A DNA stretch of 64,000 bases from Kordiimonas gwangyangensis DSM 19435 = JCM 12864 (GCF_000375545.1 NZ_AQXF01000005.1:21547-85546); one strand, 5' to 3'; counted from the stretch's first letter, positions 17,493 through 27,049 are shown. Numbers and translations are program-made. Notes: generated by a model not told the origin, from the sequence alone.

Positions 17493-18855
17493 GCAGCCTT
17501 TCGTAAGCAATCAAACGGTCCTGGTGCTCATCTTTTATTGGCACAAGGTAGGGAAGCAGTTCGCCCTCAAGCGCACGCAACTCCGCGGCCAGTTCCTTGT
17601 TCTCATAATAGACGAAGGCGCTTTTTACCCTGTCCCTAAGCGGATCATAGGGCGGGTTCAGCCCAGCGCGTTTATCAAGCGCGACGAGGCGTACTTTTAT
17701 GTCCTCAATCGCTTTCATATCCGCGCTCGTGAGCCCCGGCTTGAGGACAAGACTGAGCGCATAGTCACCCAGCATCAGGTCCGGCTTGCCGTCGCCATTA
17801 TAGTCGGTCACCTCAACGGAGATACGGCTGCCGCGCTGGACCATATCGCCTTCATTCACCAGTTGGTGTGGCGGAAATTCGCCGCCCGCCCGCGGCCCGA
17901 GCAGTTGAACCGGCGCCGCAAATGTGGGCTCGCCCTCTTCGCCGATATTCTTGACGAAATACACCGCGCCGGACTGCACCCCAATAATCAGGTCTTCAAG
18001 CCCGTCACCGTCCCAGTCAGCGACGGTCGGCGACAGGTATTCCTCATTCTTGAGTGCACCGCCCTCGTCTTCGATCTTGGTGAAAAGATCGATCTGGCTA
18101 TAAGCCTCCGACCAAGCGAAGCTATCGAACACAGGCTGACCCGAGACGGGCGTGATGCCTTCAAAGCTTGCGGGACCATGGTTGCGCCTGAGCACCAGAT
18201 CACCGTGGGAATTACCGATGATAAGATCCGGGTCACCATCTGCGTCCCAATCCATCCAAGCGGGCTTGGCGCCATAGGCGAGATAAGAAGCGTTCGGTAG
18301 GTCCGCGAGGCGCGTGACCACCGGGATACCATCCCAATCCGTGAGCACCTGCCGGGGCTTGAGGCCATCCTTGCTGCCTTCGAACCAGTAGATGAGCCCT
18401 GGCGAATAGGTGCCTGCGACAAGATCATCGATCCCGTCGTCGTTGATATCCACCATACGCGGGCCTGCCGCGACACAGCAGAAGTTGCGGATATGCGCAA
18501 CTTCGCTGCCCGCCTCAAGCCACTCATAGCCGTCAAATGCTGGTGTATCGGCGGTGCCGATATTCTTGAACACCCGGAACCTGCCAGCAAAGCCACCGAC
18601 GATCAGATCCTTCAGGCCGTCACCGTCCCAGTCATGGAAGATGGGGGCTGCGTGGCCTTTTTCTTCCTGCTCGAACCACCGGCCCTGTGGGCCAGTGTCT
18701 TTGGCACCAGCATCAAGCGGCTTGCTGCCGTTTTTCACCTGTATGACTTCCACCGCCCAGTCGGGCATTTCCTCCGGCGCTGCTGCCGCGGCGGACGCCA
18801 CGGCAACGGCACAAAGGCCTGCGGAGAGAGTTCGTTTCAGTGACTTGCTGTTCAT
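17461..18855 (-). CDS. Exported FG-GAP/VCBS beta-propeller protein
   Basis: From the ATG at 18855 (AAGGAG about 9 nt upstream) the 464-aa protein has a signal peptide (MNSKSLKRTLSAGLCAVAVASAAAAA). At least five calcium-binding FG-GAP repeats of the form DWDGDGLKDLIVGG follow (HDWDGDGLKDL, DINDDGIDDL, DWDADGDPDL, DWDGDGLEDL, DYNGDGKPDL), which form a seven-bladed propeller-like fold. A Cys-Cys pair (NFCCVAAG) lies between the first and second repeat. There is no membrane anchor, so it is periplasmic or secreted. It follows a TonB receptor by 29 bp and overlaps the DsbD-alpha gene. The paired cysteines and downstream DsbD genes suggest it needs periplasmic thiol reduction. Its ligand and activity are unknown. 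Confidence 0.85.
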   Translation of the reverse strand: MNSKSLKRTLSAGLCAVAVASAAAAAPEEMPDWAVEVIQVKNGSKPLDAGAKDTGPQGRWFEQEEKGHAAPIFHDWDGDGLKDLIVGGFAGRFRVFKNIGTADTPAFDGYEWLEAGSEVAHIRNFCCVAAGPRMVDINDDGIDDLVAGTYSPGLIYWFEGSKDGLKPRQVLTDWDGIPVVTRLADLPNASYLAYGAKPAWMDWDADGDPDLIIGNSHGDLVLRRNHGPASFEGITPVSGQPVFDSFAWSEAYSQIDLFTKIEDEGGALKNEEYLSPTVADWDGDGLEDLIIGVQSGAVYFVKNIGEEGEPTFAAPVQLLGPRAGGEFPPHQLVNEGDMVQRGSRISVEVTDYNGDGKPDLMLGDYALSLVLKPGLTSADMKAIEDIKVRLVALDKRAGLNPPYDPLRDRVKSAFVYYENKELAAELRALEGELLPYLVPIKDEHQDRLIAYERLHGHVWVYIRR

Positions 18856-18884
18856 CACCTTCGCTCCTTGTTGGACTTCCCACA

Positions 18885-21605
18885 TCACCATGTTTTGGTC
18901 AGCGACAGCACAAACTGGCGGCCATATGGGTCATGGTTTGAGGGGTCGTAGGGCACGCCGTAGTTGGCGCCGAAACCGAACTGGTCAGCCGGTCGCGCGA
19001 ATGGCGGGTCTGAATTGAAGATATTGCGCACCGTCAAGCCAAGGCGCATGCCGCCAAGGAAGCCGCCATCTGATTCCGGGAAGCTGTAGGAGGCCACCAC
19101 ATCAAAGGTGGTCCAGCTATCGATCTTCTCTTCTGGCGAAATCGCCGTGTTCCAATAGCTGTCCACATAGTTGGCCATCACGCGGCCAGACCAACCGTCA
19201 CGTGCCACACCAAAGTAGGCACGGCCGCGCAGGTCAACGGGATAGCTGATGGTATCCAGCCGCTTGATCACCGGCGCACTGGGTGTGGTGACCTCTTCGT
19301 TCTTGAGCATGTAGACGAACGTCGTACCCGCAGAAACCATCCAGTCACCAACCTGAGTGTTATAGTCGATGCTCGCATCGATGCCGGATGTCTTCTGGGC
19401 CGAGATGTTGGTGAGACCGTTATAGATGATGTGTGTCACGTCATTTGCGATCTCGGCGGCGTCAAACTCGGTATAGAAACCGAAATCCCGGTAGTCGATG
19501 ATTGCATAGGCGTTGGTCAGGATATCTTCGATCACACTCACGCTTACATCGTCACTGATCAGCTCCGGGTATAGTTCCGGTGTCAGCGCGATCGTCAGCG
19601 CGTCCGGCGGCATTGCCACCCGGTCGGTATAGCTGATGTGATAGTAGGTTGCCGACACTTTGAGCCCATCAATGGCTTCAGGCGTATAGTCGAAACCCAC
19701 TGTGAAAGCCGTTGAGCGCTCAGGCCCCAAATTCGGGTTGGTCACATCCGGCACTGCGAAATAGACGGTCGACTGATCTGGCGAGAACGGGTCGGGGAAA
19801 CTACCGACACCCGAGACTACCGGCAAAATCTCATAGAAGGATTCGAGTGGGATGAGTTGATCAATCTGCGGGGCGCGGAACGCCTGGCTCCAGGTACCGC
19901 GGACAGCGATATCGCTGTTCATGCGCCACCACAGGCCAATCTTGGGATCAAAGCTGTTGCCAAAATCATCTGTGTCCGTATAGCGGCCGGAAATATTCAG
20001 CTCCAGCTTCTCGATCATCGGGATGTTCTGGTGCTTGCCAATGAGCGGCAACTGCACCTCGGCAAAGCCGTATTTGGTTTCACGCGCCGCATCATATACG
20101 GGTGGGCGGATCATACGCTGGCGCAGGTAGCCGCCACCGACCGCGAACATCACATCATTGCCGTTGAAGCTGAAAAGCGTGCCGTCGATTTTGCTGGACA
20201 GCTCGAGCGTTTTGAAATCGTTGGCGCTCGATCCAGAATAGCCACCGCCGCTGTCGAGAACGCTGTCATAGTGCAATGTGTCATTCAGCTTGCCGTATGT
20301 GCCAACGGCCTCGAAGCGGATATCGTCTACAAGGTCAACGCTGAACCCCAGCGTACCCACCAGCTGGTCGCTTTCGGTTTCGCTGAAATAGTTGGTCTCG
20401 AACGGCTCCTCACGGGTAGCAAGCGCAGTTTTACGGCTGGAATAAAGCGCGTCGGCGAATACCTCAACGCGGGAGCCGATGCTCTGGTGCAGTGATACAA
20501 AGCCAGCATAACGCTCATCATCGGGCGCAAGCGTGGTTATGTCAGCATTTGCCCAGTCAGCGTCAGCCGCAACAAAAGGGCCGCTATCCTGAAAGGAAAA
20601 TGCTGCGACGATACCGCCAGTGTCCCAGCTTGTGCCAACCGTCTGGTCAAGCTGCATGATAGTGTAACCGCCGTCACTGCGCGTCGTGTAACTGGCCGAG
20701 GTTTCGGCCCCTTCATAATCATCGCGCAGCACAAAGTTGATCACGCCGCCCACAGCGTCCGCACCGTAGATGGAGGATGCACCGTCCGTGAGCACCTCAA
20801 CACGTTCAATCGCACCAAGGGGAATAAGGGAAGTGTCAGACGCACGTCCCACATTCGCAAGCGGCAGGCGCCGCCCATTCATGAGGGTGAGCGTGGCACC
20901 TGGCCCCAAGCCGCGAAGATCGGGCGCATTGATGGCCCGCGCGTTTGTTGCGCGCCCAAGCGTGTTGGAGCCCACGGGCGAGTTCAGGCTCAGGTTCTGT
21001 GGGATATTGCGCAGAAGTTGGTCAACGGTGGTGACACCAAGGTTGGCAAATTCGTCCCGCCCGTAAATCTCGAGCGGGGAACTTTCCGGGATAACACCAC
21101 GAATGCTACTGCCTGTGACCACGATCTCCTCACGGATGGTCATGTCAATTTCATTCACGCCCTTGCGCGCGCTGGGTTCTACCGTGGGATTTGAGCTCTC
21201 GCTCTGACTAGGCCCCTCCTGAGAGCTATCAGCAGCGCCAGCGCTTTTTTCGCCAGCGTAATCGCCACGCTCCCGCGTGCCAGCTTGTACCGCGCGCGCC
21301 ACGATGATCGACACCGTGTTGTTGCCACGTGCCTGATAGCTAAGGCCCGTGCCTTTCAGAATTTCCGCGAGACCCGCTGACGCCGCGACTGAGCGCTTGA
21401 GGCCTTTTGTCGCCTTGCCGGAGATCAGATCACCGGAAGCGAGCACCTGCACGCCGGACTGTTCGGAAAAGGCAATCAGTGCATCTTCAAGCGACTGCGC
21501 AGCGATATCAAAGGCGACAACTTCATTCAGTGACTGGGCATAAACGGGTGCGGTTGCCACCATGATGGCTGAAACGGCGCATGCCCCAAACAATTCGTAT
21601 TTCAC
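18885..21605 (-). CDS. TonB-dependent receptor with STN signalling domain
   Basis: The product is 906 aa from the GTG at 21605, chosen because GGGAG lies about 9 nt upstream and the signal peptide VKYELFGACAVSAIMVATAPVYAQ starts there. An STN domain follows (FDIAAQSLEDALIAFSEQSGVQVLAS, about 30-110), then a Ser/Glu-rich linker and a plug beginning EEIVVTGSSIRG with DLRGLGPGATLTLMNGRRLP and ERVEVLTDGASSIYGADAVGGVINF. The barrel ends in FVLSLTKTW. The plug is of the class with an R-G-L-G-x-x-T-L-x-L-x-N-G-R-R motif, widespread in xanthomonads and sphingomonads. Upstream FecR and ECF sigma genes should control it. Downstream FG-GAP and DsbD genes are probably co-transcribed. Confidence 0.87.
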   Translation of the reverse strand: MKYELFGACAVSAIMVATAPVYAQSLNEVVAFDIAAQSLEDALIAFSEQSGVQVLASGDLISGKATKGLKRSVAASAGLAEILKGTGLSYQARGNNTVSIIVARAVQAGTRERGDYAGEKSAGAADSSQEGPSQSESSNPTVEPSARKGVNEIDMTIREEIVVTGSSIRGVIPESSPLEIYGRDEFANLGVTTVDQLLRNIPQNLSLNSPVGSNTLGRATNARAINAPDLRGLGPGATLTLMNGRRLPLANVGRASDTSLIPLGAIERVEVLTDGASSIYGADAVGGVINFVLRDDYEGAETSASYTTRSDGGYTIMQLDQTVGTSWDTGGIVAAFSFQDSGPFVAADADWANADITTLAPDDERYAGFVSLHQSIGSRVEVFADALYSSRKTALATREEPFETNYFSETESDQLVGTLGFSVDLVDDIRFEAVGTYGKLNDTLHYDSVLDSGGGYSGSSANDFKTLELSSKIDGTLFSFNGNDVMFAVGGGYLRQRMIRPPVYDAARETKYGFAEVQLPLIGKHQNIPMIEKLELNISGRYTDTDDFGNSFDPKIGLWWRMNSDIAVRGTWSQAFRAPQIDQLIPLESFYEILPVVSGVGSFPDPFSPDQSTVYFAVPDVTNPNLGPERSTAFTVGFDYTPEAIDGLKVSATYYHISYTDRVAMPPDALTIALTPELYPELISDDVSVSVIEDILTNAYAIIDYRDFGFYTEFDAAEIANDVTHIIYNGLTNISAQKTSGIDASIDYNTQVGDWMVSAGTTFVYMLKNEEVTTPSAPVIKRLDTISYPVDLRGRAYFGVARDGWSGRVMANYVDSYWNTAISPEEKIDSWTTFDVVASYSFPESDGGFLGGMRLGLTVRNIFNSDPPFARPADQFGFGANYGVPYDPSNHDPYGRQFVLSLTKTW

Positions 21606-21722
21606 AGTAAATGCTCCCCTGTGCGCATCAAACCAAGCGCCACCCCCGTAGCGCGTTACAGTCCTGAAACGCACGAGACCAGGCAAGCGGAAAAGGAATG
21701 TCAAAAAAAGTTCACCCGCGCT

Positions 21723-22814
21723 CTATGACGCGGGCAAAATACGGATAAGGCCGCCATCCCGGTGGTCGATCTGTACGGGAAAGATGACCGGCAGGGCCGA
21801 GACCCAGTCCTCAACGGACGCGAGGTCCATGGAACCTGAGTAGGAAAGCCCTTTGAGGTTTGAGCCAATAAGCTCAATCCTGACTTCCGAATAGCGGTTG
21901 ATATCCTCAACCACATATTCAAGGGGCTCGCTCCGGTAGGTGAGCCAGCCATCACGCCATGAAACCGGCACTGCGGGCTTCACGCTGTCCTGCGCGGCAT
22001 CTGTACGATCGTCAAGCGCGAGCGCGGAGCCTGCTTCAACCCGGATCTTTTGCGGCTCTGCCGTTTCGCGCACAGGGTCCACATCAATCTTGCCTTCAGT
22101 GACGGTTACAACAAACCTGTCTTTCACAAGACGGATATTGAAGGCGGTGCCCACAGCGGTCACATTGCCGTAGGGTGTTTCCACCACAAATGGCTGGTCC
22201 GGATTTGGCGCCACATCAAAATAGGCTTCGCCTTGCGTCAGGCGCACCAGGCGGTTGGGTCCGGTGAAGTCCACCGCAACCTTGCTGGCACCGCCCAGTT
22301 CGATCTGCGAGCCATCAAAAAGTTTCGCAGTTCGCTGTTCCGCGCGCGCCGTGGATATGGAAGCTATGAGCTCTGCACTATGCCCGGCTGGCTCACTGCC
22401 CTGCCCGCTAAAGAGCGTGGTTACGCCAACCGCCACCAATAGGGTGGCTGCGACCGCCATCCAGCGCAGCGGCACCTTGGCGCGCGGCAGTTCAACAACC
22501 GTCGCGCTTCCTGACGATTGCGCCGTATTCCGCTCTTCCAGCCAGTCACTGACGGACATGCTGGCGTCATAGTCATCAACGTTTACTGCTTCACCATCTA
22601 CCAGAAGCTCCTCAAGGTCTGCGTCAGCAACTGCAAGCCATAGCGCTTCCACTTCGTCGTATATTTCCTGATGCGCAGGATCAGCCGTCAGCCACGCTTG
22701 CCACGCGGCGATCTCCTCCACCTGCACGTCGTCATCCTGCAGGCGGACAAACCATTCCCTGGCTTCCTGCTGCAAGATTGCCCTTCTTGTCTCGGCCCGA
22801 TTATCGGTGCTCAT
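21723..22814 (-). CDS. FecR-family anti-sigma regulator
   Basis: The 363-aa protein has an N-terminal DUF4880-like domain (EWFVRLQDDDVQVEEIAAWQAWLTADPAHQEIYDEVEALW, about 19-58), a transmembrane helix (WMAVAATLLVAVGVTTLF, about 118-135) and a periplasmic FecR domain (ARAEQRTAKLFDGSQIELGGASKV ... RLTQGEAYFDV). A C-terminal region resembling STN closes it (EPLEYVVEDINRYSEVRIELIG). It should hold the overlapping ECF sigma factor inactive or co-activate it, and sense the downstream TonB receptor. Its start lies 14 nt inside the end of the sigma gene, a translational-coupling layout. Confidence 0.9.
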   Translation of the reverse strand: MSTDNRAETRRAILQQEAREWFVRLQDDDVQVEEIAAWQAWLTADPAHQEIYDEVEALWLAVADADLEELLVDGEAVNVDDYDASMSVSDWLEERNTAQSSGSATVVELPRAKVPLRWMAVAATLLVAVGVTTLFSGQGSEPAGHSAELIASISTARAEQRTAKLFDGSQIELGGASKVAVDFTGPNRLVRLTQGEAYFDVAPNPDQPFVVETPYGNVTAVGTAFNIRLVKDRFVVTVTEGKIDVDPVRETAEPQKIRVEAGSALALDDRTDAAQDSVKPAVPVSWRDGWLTYRSEPLEYVVEDINRYSEVRIELIGSNLKGLSYSGSMDLASVEDWVSALPVIFPVQIDHRDGGLIRILPAS

Positions 22815-23424
22815 TGTCTATCCCCGTCAGAGATGTTTTATCGGTCAGCCTTAGCTGAATATGCTCAAGCGCCCGGGCCAGGTAGTTGCGCACTGTGCGA
22901 TCGGTTGTGCCCAGATGCTCGCCGATACGGCTACTGGACCACCCCTTGACCCTACTTAGAATAAACGCTTGTCTGCACACGGGCGGAAGCTCCGCCACCG
23001 CCTTTTTTATGATGTCGAGGGCCTGTTTGCCTTCAAGCGCTCGAAATTGGGTCTCGGCATAGGCGAATTCAAACAGCGCCGTTTCGGCGGCTACCTTGTC
23101 CCGCGTTTTTTGACGACGCCGGTGGTCGGTCGCCAGATTTGCCGCGATTTTATAAAGATACGCCCGAAGGAAGCTGATTTCCTGCGGGCGGTCCAGTTGC
23201 AACAGCTTCACATAGGCTTCCTGTGCCACGTCGCGGGCTGCCTGATCGCTGGCCAGCCGCGCACGCAGGAATGCGAGCAGCGCCTGATTATGTTCCCGAA
23301 AGAGGTTTTCGACCACCTCCTGACGCGCAGCACCATTCTCTCCCTCGTGGCTTTGGGAAAGGTGTTCATCATGCGTTGGTGATGCCGGGCTCTCGGCCTC
23401 GCGGGTCATGCGGTCACTCCTCAC
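22801..23424 (-). CDS. RNA polymerase sigma factor, ECF subfamily
   Basis: The 207-aa product has sigma region 2 (NLFREHNQALLAFLRARLASDQAARDVAQEAYVKLLQ, then FLRAYLYKIAANLATDHRRRQ) and region 4 (AVAELPPVCRQAFILSRVKGWSSSRIGEHLGTTDRTVRNYLARALEHIQ). The first 30-35 residues are low-complexity and acidic, and an ATG at 23409 is an alternative start. It heads a minus-strand series (sigma, FecR, receptor, FG-GAP, DsbD-alpha, DsbD) that runs to 14927. By analogy with FecI it transcribes the receptor operon when the receptor's STN domain signals through FecR. Confidence 0.9.
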   Translation of the reverse strand: MRSDRMTREAESPASPTHDEHLSQSHEGENGAARQEVVENLFREHNQALLAFLRARLASDQAARDVAQEAYVKLLQLDRPQEISFLRAYLYKIAANLATDHRRRQKTRDKVAAETALFEFAYAETQFRALEGKQALDIIKKAVAELPPVCRQAFILSRVKGWSSSRIGEHLGTTDRTVRNYLARALEHIQLRLTDKTSLTGIDNEHR

Positions 23425-23801
23425 TTGGTGAAAAGCCTAGTGATGGGACCAGTGATCAGGCAAGAAGAAAGCGCGAGAAACGGCACAATTCTGGCTATTT
23501 TTCACCTTAGCGGAGATTTTTTAAGAAATATTTTCCGCTTAGCATTCCTCGTGCGTTTAAGGGTGTTGGGCCTCGTCAAATTGCGCCTGTCCTTACCCGT
23601 AAATCCGCACAGAATTTTTCGATTCGCACCGTGGTACACCCGCACCCATCCCGCTGAGTGTACTATGCCTTTACGCGCTCAACTCGCGAATAATTTGCCA
23701 AATTTCCATTTCATATCAGCATCTTAAACAAGCGCTCTTGACGGCACCCCTCCTGTATGCACTGTACTACTACACACAGTACAGTGATTCGAGAATGTCA
23801 A
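23425..23801. other. Divergent control region of ECF sigma and GntR operons
   Basis: The region is AT-richer than its flanks and must hold both promoters. A TTGACG at 23738-23743 may be a -35 box for the plus-strand GntR operon. The operator described separately lies just downstream. Nothing else is recognisable. Confidence 0.45.
23760..23786. promoter_or_regulatory. Perfect palindromic operator, CACTGTACT-N9-AGTACAGTG
   Basis: The 9-bp arms are exact inverted copies with a 9-bp spacer, centred 29 bp before the GntR gene start and overlapping its likely promoter. YtrA-subfamily GntR regulators are usually autoregulatory and bind such palindromes near their own promoter, so this is the probable binding site for the adjacent regulator. 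Confidence 0.75.
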
Positions 23802-24221
23802 ATGAGCGTCAGTAACGTGAAGATACAAATAGTGACCGGTGACAGCCGGCCCATCTTCAAGCAGATCGTCGACGGTGTTCGCATGGAAATCGCCACGGGC
23901 GGGCTTCCCGTGGGCACCAAACTGCCAAGTGTGCGCGGCCTTGCCATGCAGTTGATGATCAACGCCAATACCGTCGCCAAGGCATATAACGAGCTGACTG
24001 CGCAGGGGCTTGTGGAGCCCCGCCAAGGCCTCGGCCTTTTTGTGTCCGAGCCACGACAGCTGCTGAGCGAGGAAGAGCAACAAAAGAGGCTGAAATCAGC
24101 CGTGGATAACCTTGTGAACGAGGTCGCGTACCTGGACTTCGGGAGCGAGGAAATCCTGCGTGAAGTGCAAAAAGCGCTCACCAAACTGGATGGTGCCCCC
24201 GGCACCGACGACAGAGATTGA
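23802..24221 (+). CDS. GntR-family transcriptional regulator, YtrA subfamily
   Basis: The 139-aa protein has an N-terminal winged helix (PIFKQIVDGVRMEIATGGLPVGTKLPSVRGLAMQLMINANTVAKAYNELTAQGLVEPRQGLGLFV, about 13-77) and a short helical C-terminal region typical of the YtrA group, which lacks a large ligand-binding domain. YtrA-type regulators repress adjacent ABC transporter operons, matching the ATPase gene 10 bp downstream. The ATG at 23802 is chosen because it begins the conserved region and lies just after the operator; the frame is open 15 codons further upstream but that part would cover the operator. Confidence 0.9.
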   Translation: MSVSNVKIQIVTGDSRPIFKQIVDGVRMEIATGGLPVGTKLPSVRGLAMQLMINANTVAKAYNELTAQGLVEPRQGLGLFVSEPRQLLSEEEQQKRLKSAVDNLVNEVAYLDFGSEEILREVQKALTKLDGAPGTDDRD

Positions 24222-24231
24222 GGACAGCACA

Positions 24232-25137
24232 ATGCAAAACTGCATAGAAACAAACGACCTGACAAAAAGGTTCGGCAAAAAACTGGCACTCAAGGATTTC
24301 ACCCTGACCATTGAACAGGGCGGCATCCACGCGATTGTAGGCAGCAACGGCGCGGGTAAATCGACGCTCTTTCGCCTACTTCTTGGGGTATCTACCCCAA
24401 CATCCGGCACAGCGCGGCTTCTGGGCGCTGACTGCCGTACCCTGCAGCCTGAAATCCGCGGCCGCGTAGGATATGTGAATGAGGAACATACGCTGCCGCT
24501 GTGGATGAAAGCCAAGGAAATTACAGCACACCAGCGCGCCTTTTATCCCAAATGGAACCAGAAAACGTTTGAAAGCGTCATTGGCTACTTCGACGTTGAC
24601 CAGAACCAGAAGGTGGCCGGCCTCTCCCGCGGGGAGCGGGCCGGGCTTAACCTTTCCATGGCGCTGGCTCAGTCACCTGACCTGTTGATCCTTGATGAAC
24701 CCACGCTCGGCCTTGATGTGGTCGCGCGGCAATCGTTCCTTGAGGCCCTCATGTTCACCGAGACCGAGGCCAACACCACCATCATATACTGCTCCCACCA
24801 GATGGAGGAGATCGAGCGTGTTGCCGACCGCCTGATCATCATGGAAAGAGGCGAACTCAAGAACAACAGCAGCCCGGATGATTTTGTCGAACGCGTCTCT
24901 TACTGGGTGGCGGAAATACCGTCTGGCCTGCCCGATAAAGGCAAAATTCCGGGATACCTGAACGCCCGCGACATTGAGGGCCAATGTCATATCCTCGTCG
25001 CGGACCAAGGCAACGACTTTGGCGACTTTCTCAAAAAAAATGGCGCAACTGCAGTGGCCCGCAACCCAGTCAATCTGGAACGTGCCGTCAATGCATTCCT
25101 GACAAAGAACCATAGCGCCCCTGACAGCAGAGCATAG
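24232..25137 (+). CDS. ABC transporter ATP-binding protein
   Basis: The 301-aa ATPase has Walker A GSNGAGKST at about residues 37-45, the signature LSRGERAGL, Walker B LLILDEPTLGLD, and the switch histidine in YCSHQMEEIE. A C-terminal extension of about 80 residues follows. It is of the ABC-2/YtrB class. The ATG at 24232 has GAGGAC about 7 nt upstream. It is in one operon with the YtrA-type regulator (10-bp gap) and the permease (10-bp gap). The substrate may be an antimicrobial or a lipid/peptide, by analogy with other YtrA-controlled exporters. That is inference only. Confidence 0.9.
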   Translation: MQNCIETNDLTKRFGKKLALKDFTLTIEQGGIHAIVGSNGAGKSTLFRLLLGVSTPTSGTARLLGADCRTLQPEIRGRVGYVNEEHTLPLWMKAKEITAHQRAFYPKWNQKTFESVIGYFDVDQNQKVAGLSRGERAGLNLSMALAQSPDLLILDEPTLGLDVVARQSFLEALMFTETEANTTIIYCSHQMEEIERVADRLIIMERGELKNNSSPDDFVERVSYWVAEIPSGLPDKGKIPGYLNARDIEGQCHILVADQGNDFGDFLKKNGATAVARNPVNLERAVNAFLTKNHSAPDSRA

Positions 25138-25147
25138 GATAATCAAG

Positions 25148-26983
25148 ATGTTGCAGATTTTCAAAAGTGAGTTCCTGCGCTACCGCACATGGACCCTTCT
25201 GGCGATGGTGGCAGTGCTGGCTGCATACGCTTTCCTCGCCAAACTGTTCCCGTTTCTGAGCGCGCCACCCGAAATGACCGCGATCAGCTATATCGTCGCC
25301 GTGGGCGGGTCGCTGGCCTTTGGCCTTGTACAGATGCTTCTGCACCGGCGCGCCAATCACTGGACTTACCTTGTGCACCGCCCCTTGGAGCCCAAACAGA
25401 TCTACTTTGGCCTGTCGCTCGCTGGCATGCTCTCGATCGCGCTTGTTCTTGTCATCCCATGGCTCATCATGGTTGTAGGCATTGATGCTTTCACGGTTAC
25501 GGTTGTGGACACCCGCCACTATAGCTATGTGCTCTTCATGGTGTTTTGTGCGCTCACCGGCTATCTGGTTGGCTCGCTCACTGCGCTTAATCCCAGCAAG
25601 GGGTCCATCCTCCTCGCGATCCTGCTGCTCATCATCATGAATCCGCGGCCGTCGAATGATTTCGCACAGTTCGCGCCCATGCTGGTTGTGCTCGCCGTGC
25701 TCTATGCACTCAACATCGTCAGCTTCAAGCCTGATCTCAGCACACATGTACGCAAGCCGTGGGCGATTGCACTGATGGCACTGCCGATGTGTTATGCGCT
25801 CACCTATGGCCTCGCCATGTCAACGCTCATTTACTATCACATCCCGCGTTTCATCATGGGCACCCACCCGGACAACAACCCGATTAATGGCACCGTTGAG
25901 TTCATCTGGTCCCTCAAGGGCGCTGACCGCGTGGCCTATGCCCTTGAGGGCAGCGACAATGGCAATGCGGACTTTTACGCCAAACAGGCGGAACTCGCGG
26001 AAGAGGGCTGGATTTCGACCAGCGCATGGACCTACCCACGCCGCGGCCAGCTCCATACCCAGGATGCGCAGTATGCGCTGACACCAAAAGGCACCAGCGA
26101 TGTGTGGCAGTTCTCGCACGACCAGATGCTGATGATCGGCCATTCTCGCATTGGTCAAAAGCCGCTTGGCGCGATTGGCATGCAGGGTTTCATCGACAGT
26201 GCAGATGACGCCACAGATGCAGACCGCTTCAACACTGTGCCGACGATGGTGGGTGAAAAGTTCCTCGCGACACCCGAGGTGATCTATCAGGTCAATTTCG
26301 CGGAACGCCGCCTTGATATCAAACATGCTCCGGAAGCCGGTGAACACTATATCGGCAGGCCGCAAATGGGCGAAAACTACGTGGCACTGGTTACCAACAA
26401 ACATGTGCTGATGTTCGACCCTCACCAGGTCGCCGATGAGTATGAAGCTGCGGTGCCTGAGTATGTCATCGAACATCCGGTCCCTGTTTCCATTATCGCA
26501 AGCATCGATACCTACCGCCTTGTGGACGGCTATCTCCTGACCTATTACGGGCCCAATTTCTTTGGTTTTGACCAGCCCGGCAGCATGGTGATGCACGCCA
26601 AGCTGGGCGGCGGTGTGGAAGTGATCAACGCGCGTCACTATAGGGAACAGCGTCACCCCGCCTGGGTCCGTCATTTCATGGAGAAGATTTCCCCTGCCCT
26701 CCACGTGATGGACAATGCCTATCTGAGCTCGGTCGAGCCAACTAACGCAGACTACACAAGCCCGAGCGAACTGTTGGCTCGCGAGTACCCTAAGCCAATC
26801 TACTGGATGGCAGGCCTCTTGATGCTTGTGTCGGCTGCGGTAAACTTCCTGCTCAGCCGCCGACACGGCCTCAGCCGCGCAGAGACCGTGACCTGGACCC
26901 TGCTTGGTGCCTGTCTTAGCGTGCCTGCCGTTGTTGCATTCCTTCTGATGCACCCATGGCGCAGGGAAGCGCTCGACACCTAA
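25148..26983 (+). CDS. ABC transporter permease with large extracytoplasmic domain
   Basis: The 611-aa protein has about six hydrophobic segments in its first 235 residues (LLAMVAVLAAYAFLAKLFPF, ISYIVAVGGSLAFGLVQMLL, MLSIALVLVIPWLIMVVGID and others). A soluble region of some 320 residues follows (about 245-560), then two C-terminal helices (IYWMAGLLMLVSAAVNFLLS, WTLLGACLSVPAVVAFLLM). This is an ABC-2-like permease enlarged by an exposed domain, which I cannot classify. It forms the transporter with the preceding ATPase. An S9 peptidase gene follows after 66 bp and may act on the same substrate. Confidence 0.8.
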   Translation: MLQIFKSEFLRYRTWTLLAMVAVLAAYAFLAKLFPFLSAPPEMTAISYIVAVGGSLAFGLVQMLLHRRANHWTYLVHRPLEPKQIYFGLSLAGMLSIALVLVIPWLIMVVGIDAFTVTVVDTRHYSYVLFMVFCALTGYLVGSLTALNPSKGSILLAILLLIIMNPRPSNDFAQFAPMLVVLAVLYALNIVSFKPDLSTHVRKPWAIALMALPMCYALTYGLAMSTLIYYHIPRFIMGTHPDNNPINGTVEFIWSLKGADRVAYALEGSDNGNADFYAKQAELAEEGWISTSAWTYPRRGQLHTQDAQYALTPKGTSDVWQFSHDQMLMIGHSRIGQKPLGAIGMQGFIDSADDATDADRFNTVPTMVGEKFLATPEVIYQVNFAERRLDIKHAPEAGEHYIGRPQMGENYVALVTNKHVLMFDPHQVADEYEAAVPEYVIEHPVPVSIIASIDTYRLVDGYLLTYYGPNFFGFDQPGSMVMHAKLGGGVEVINARHYREQRHPAWVRHFMEKISPALHVMDNAYLSSVEPTNADYTSPSELLAREYPKPIYWMAGLLMLVSAAVNFLLSRRHGLSRAETVTWTLLGACLSVPAVVAFLLMHPWRREALDT

Positions 26984-26992
26984 CATACTAGA

Positions 26993-27015
26993 TGCCGGGC
27001 CAATGGAGCCCGGCA
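26993..27015. terminator. Stem-loop between permease and S9 peptidase genes
   Basis: TGCCGGGC (26993-27000) pairs with GCCCGGCA (27008-27015) around a 7-nt loop. There is no T-tract, so it is more likely a partial terminator or processing site that lowers expression of the downstream peptidase. Confidence 0.45.
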
Positions 27016-27049
27016 CGTCGACCACACAGCAATTTGGATAGGAATAATC

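Noticed and set aside
25820..27025. 401-codon open frame on the minus strand, antisense to the ABC permease
   Set aside because: It is the mirror of a well-supported gene in high-GC DNA, is rich in His/Arg/Val without domain features, and has no SD or operon context.
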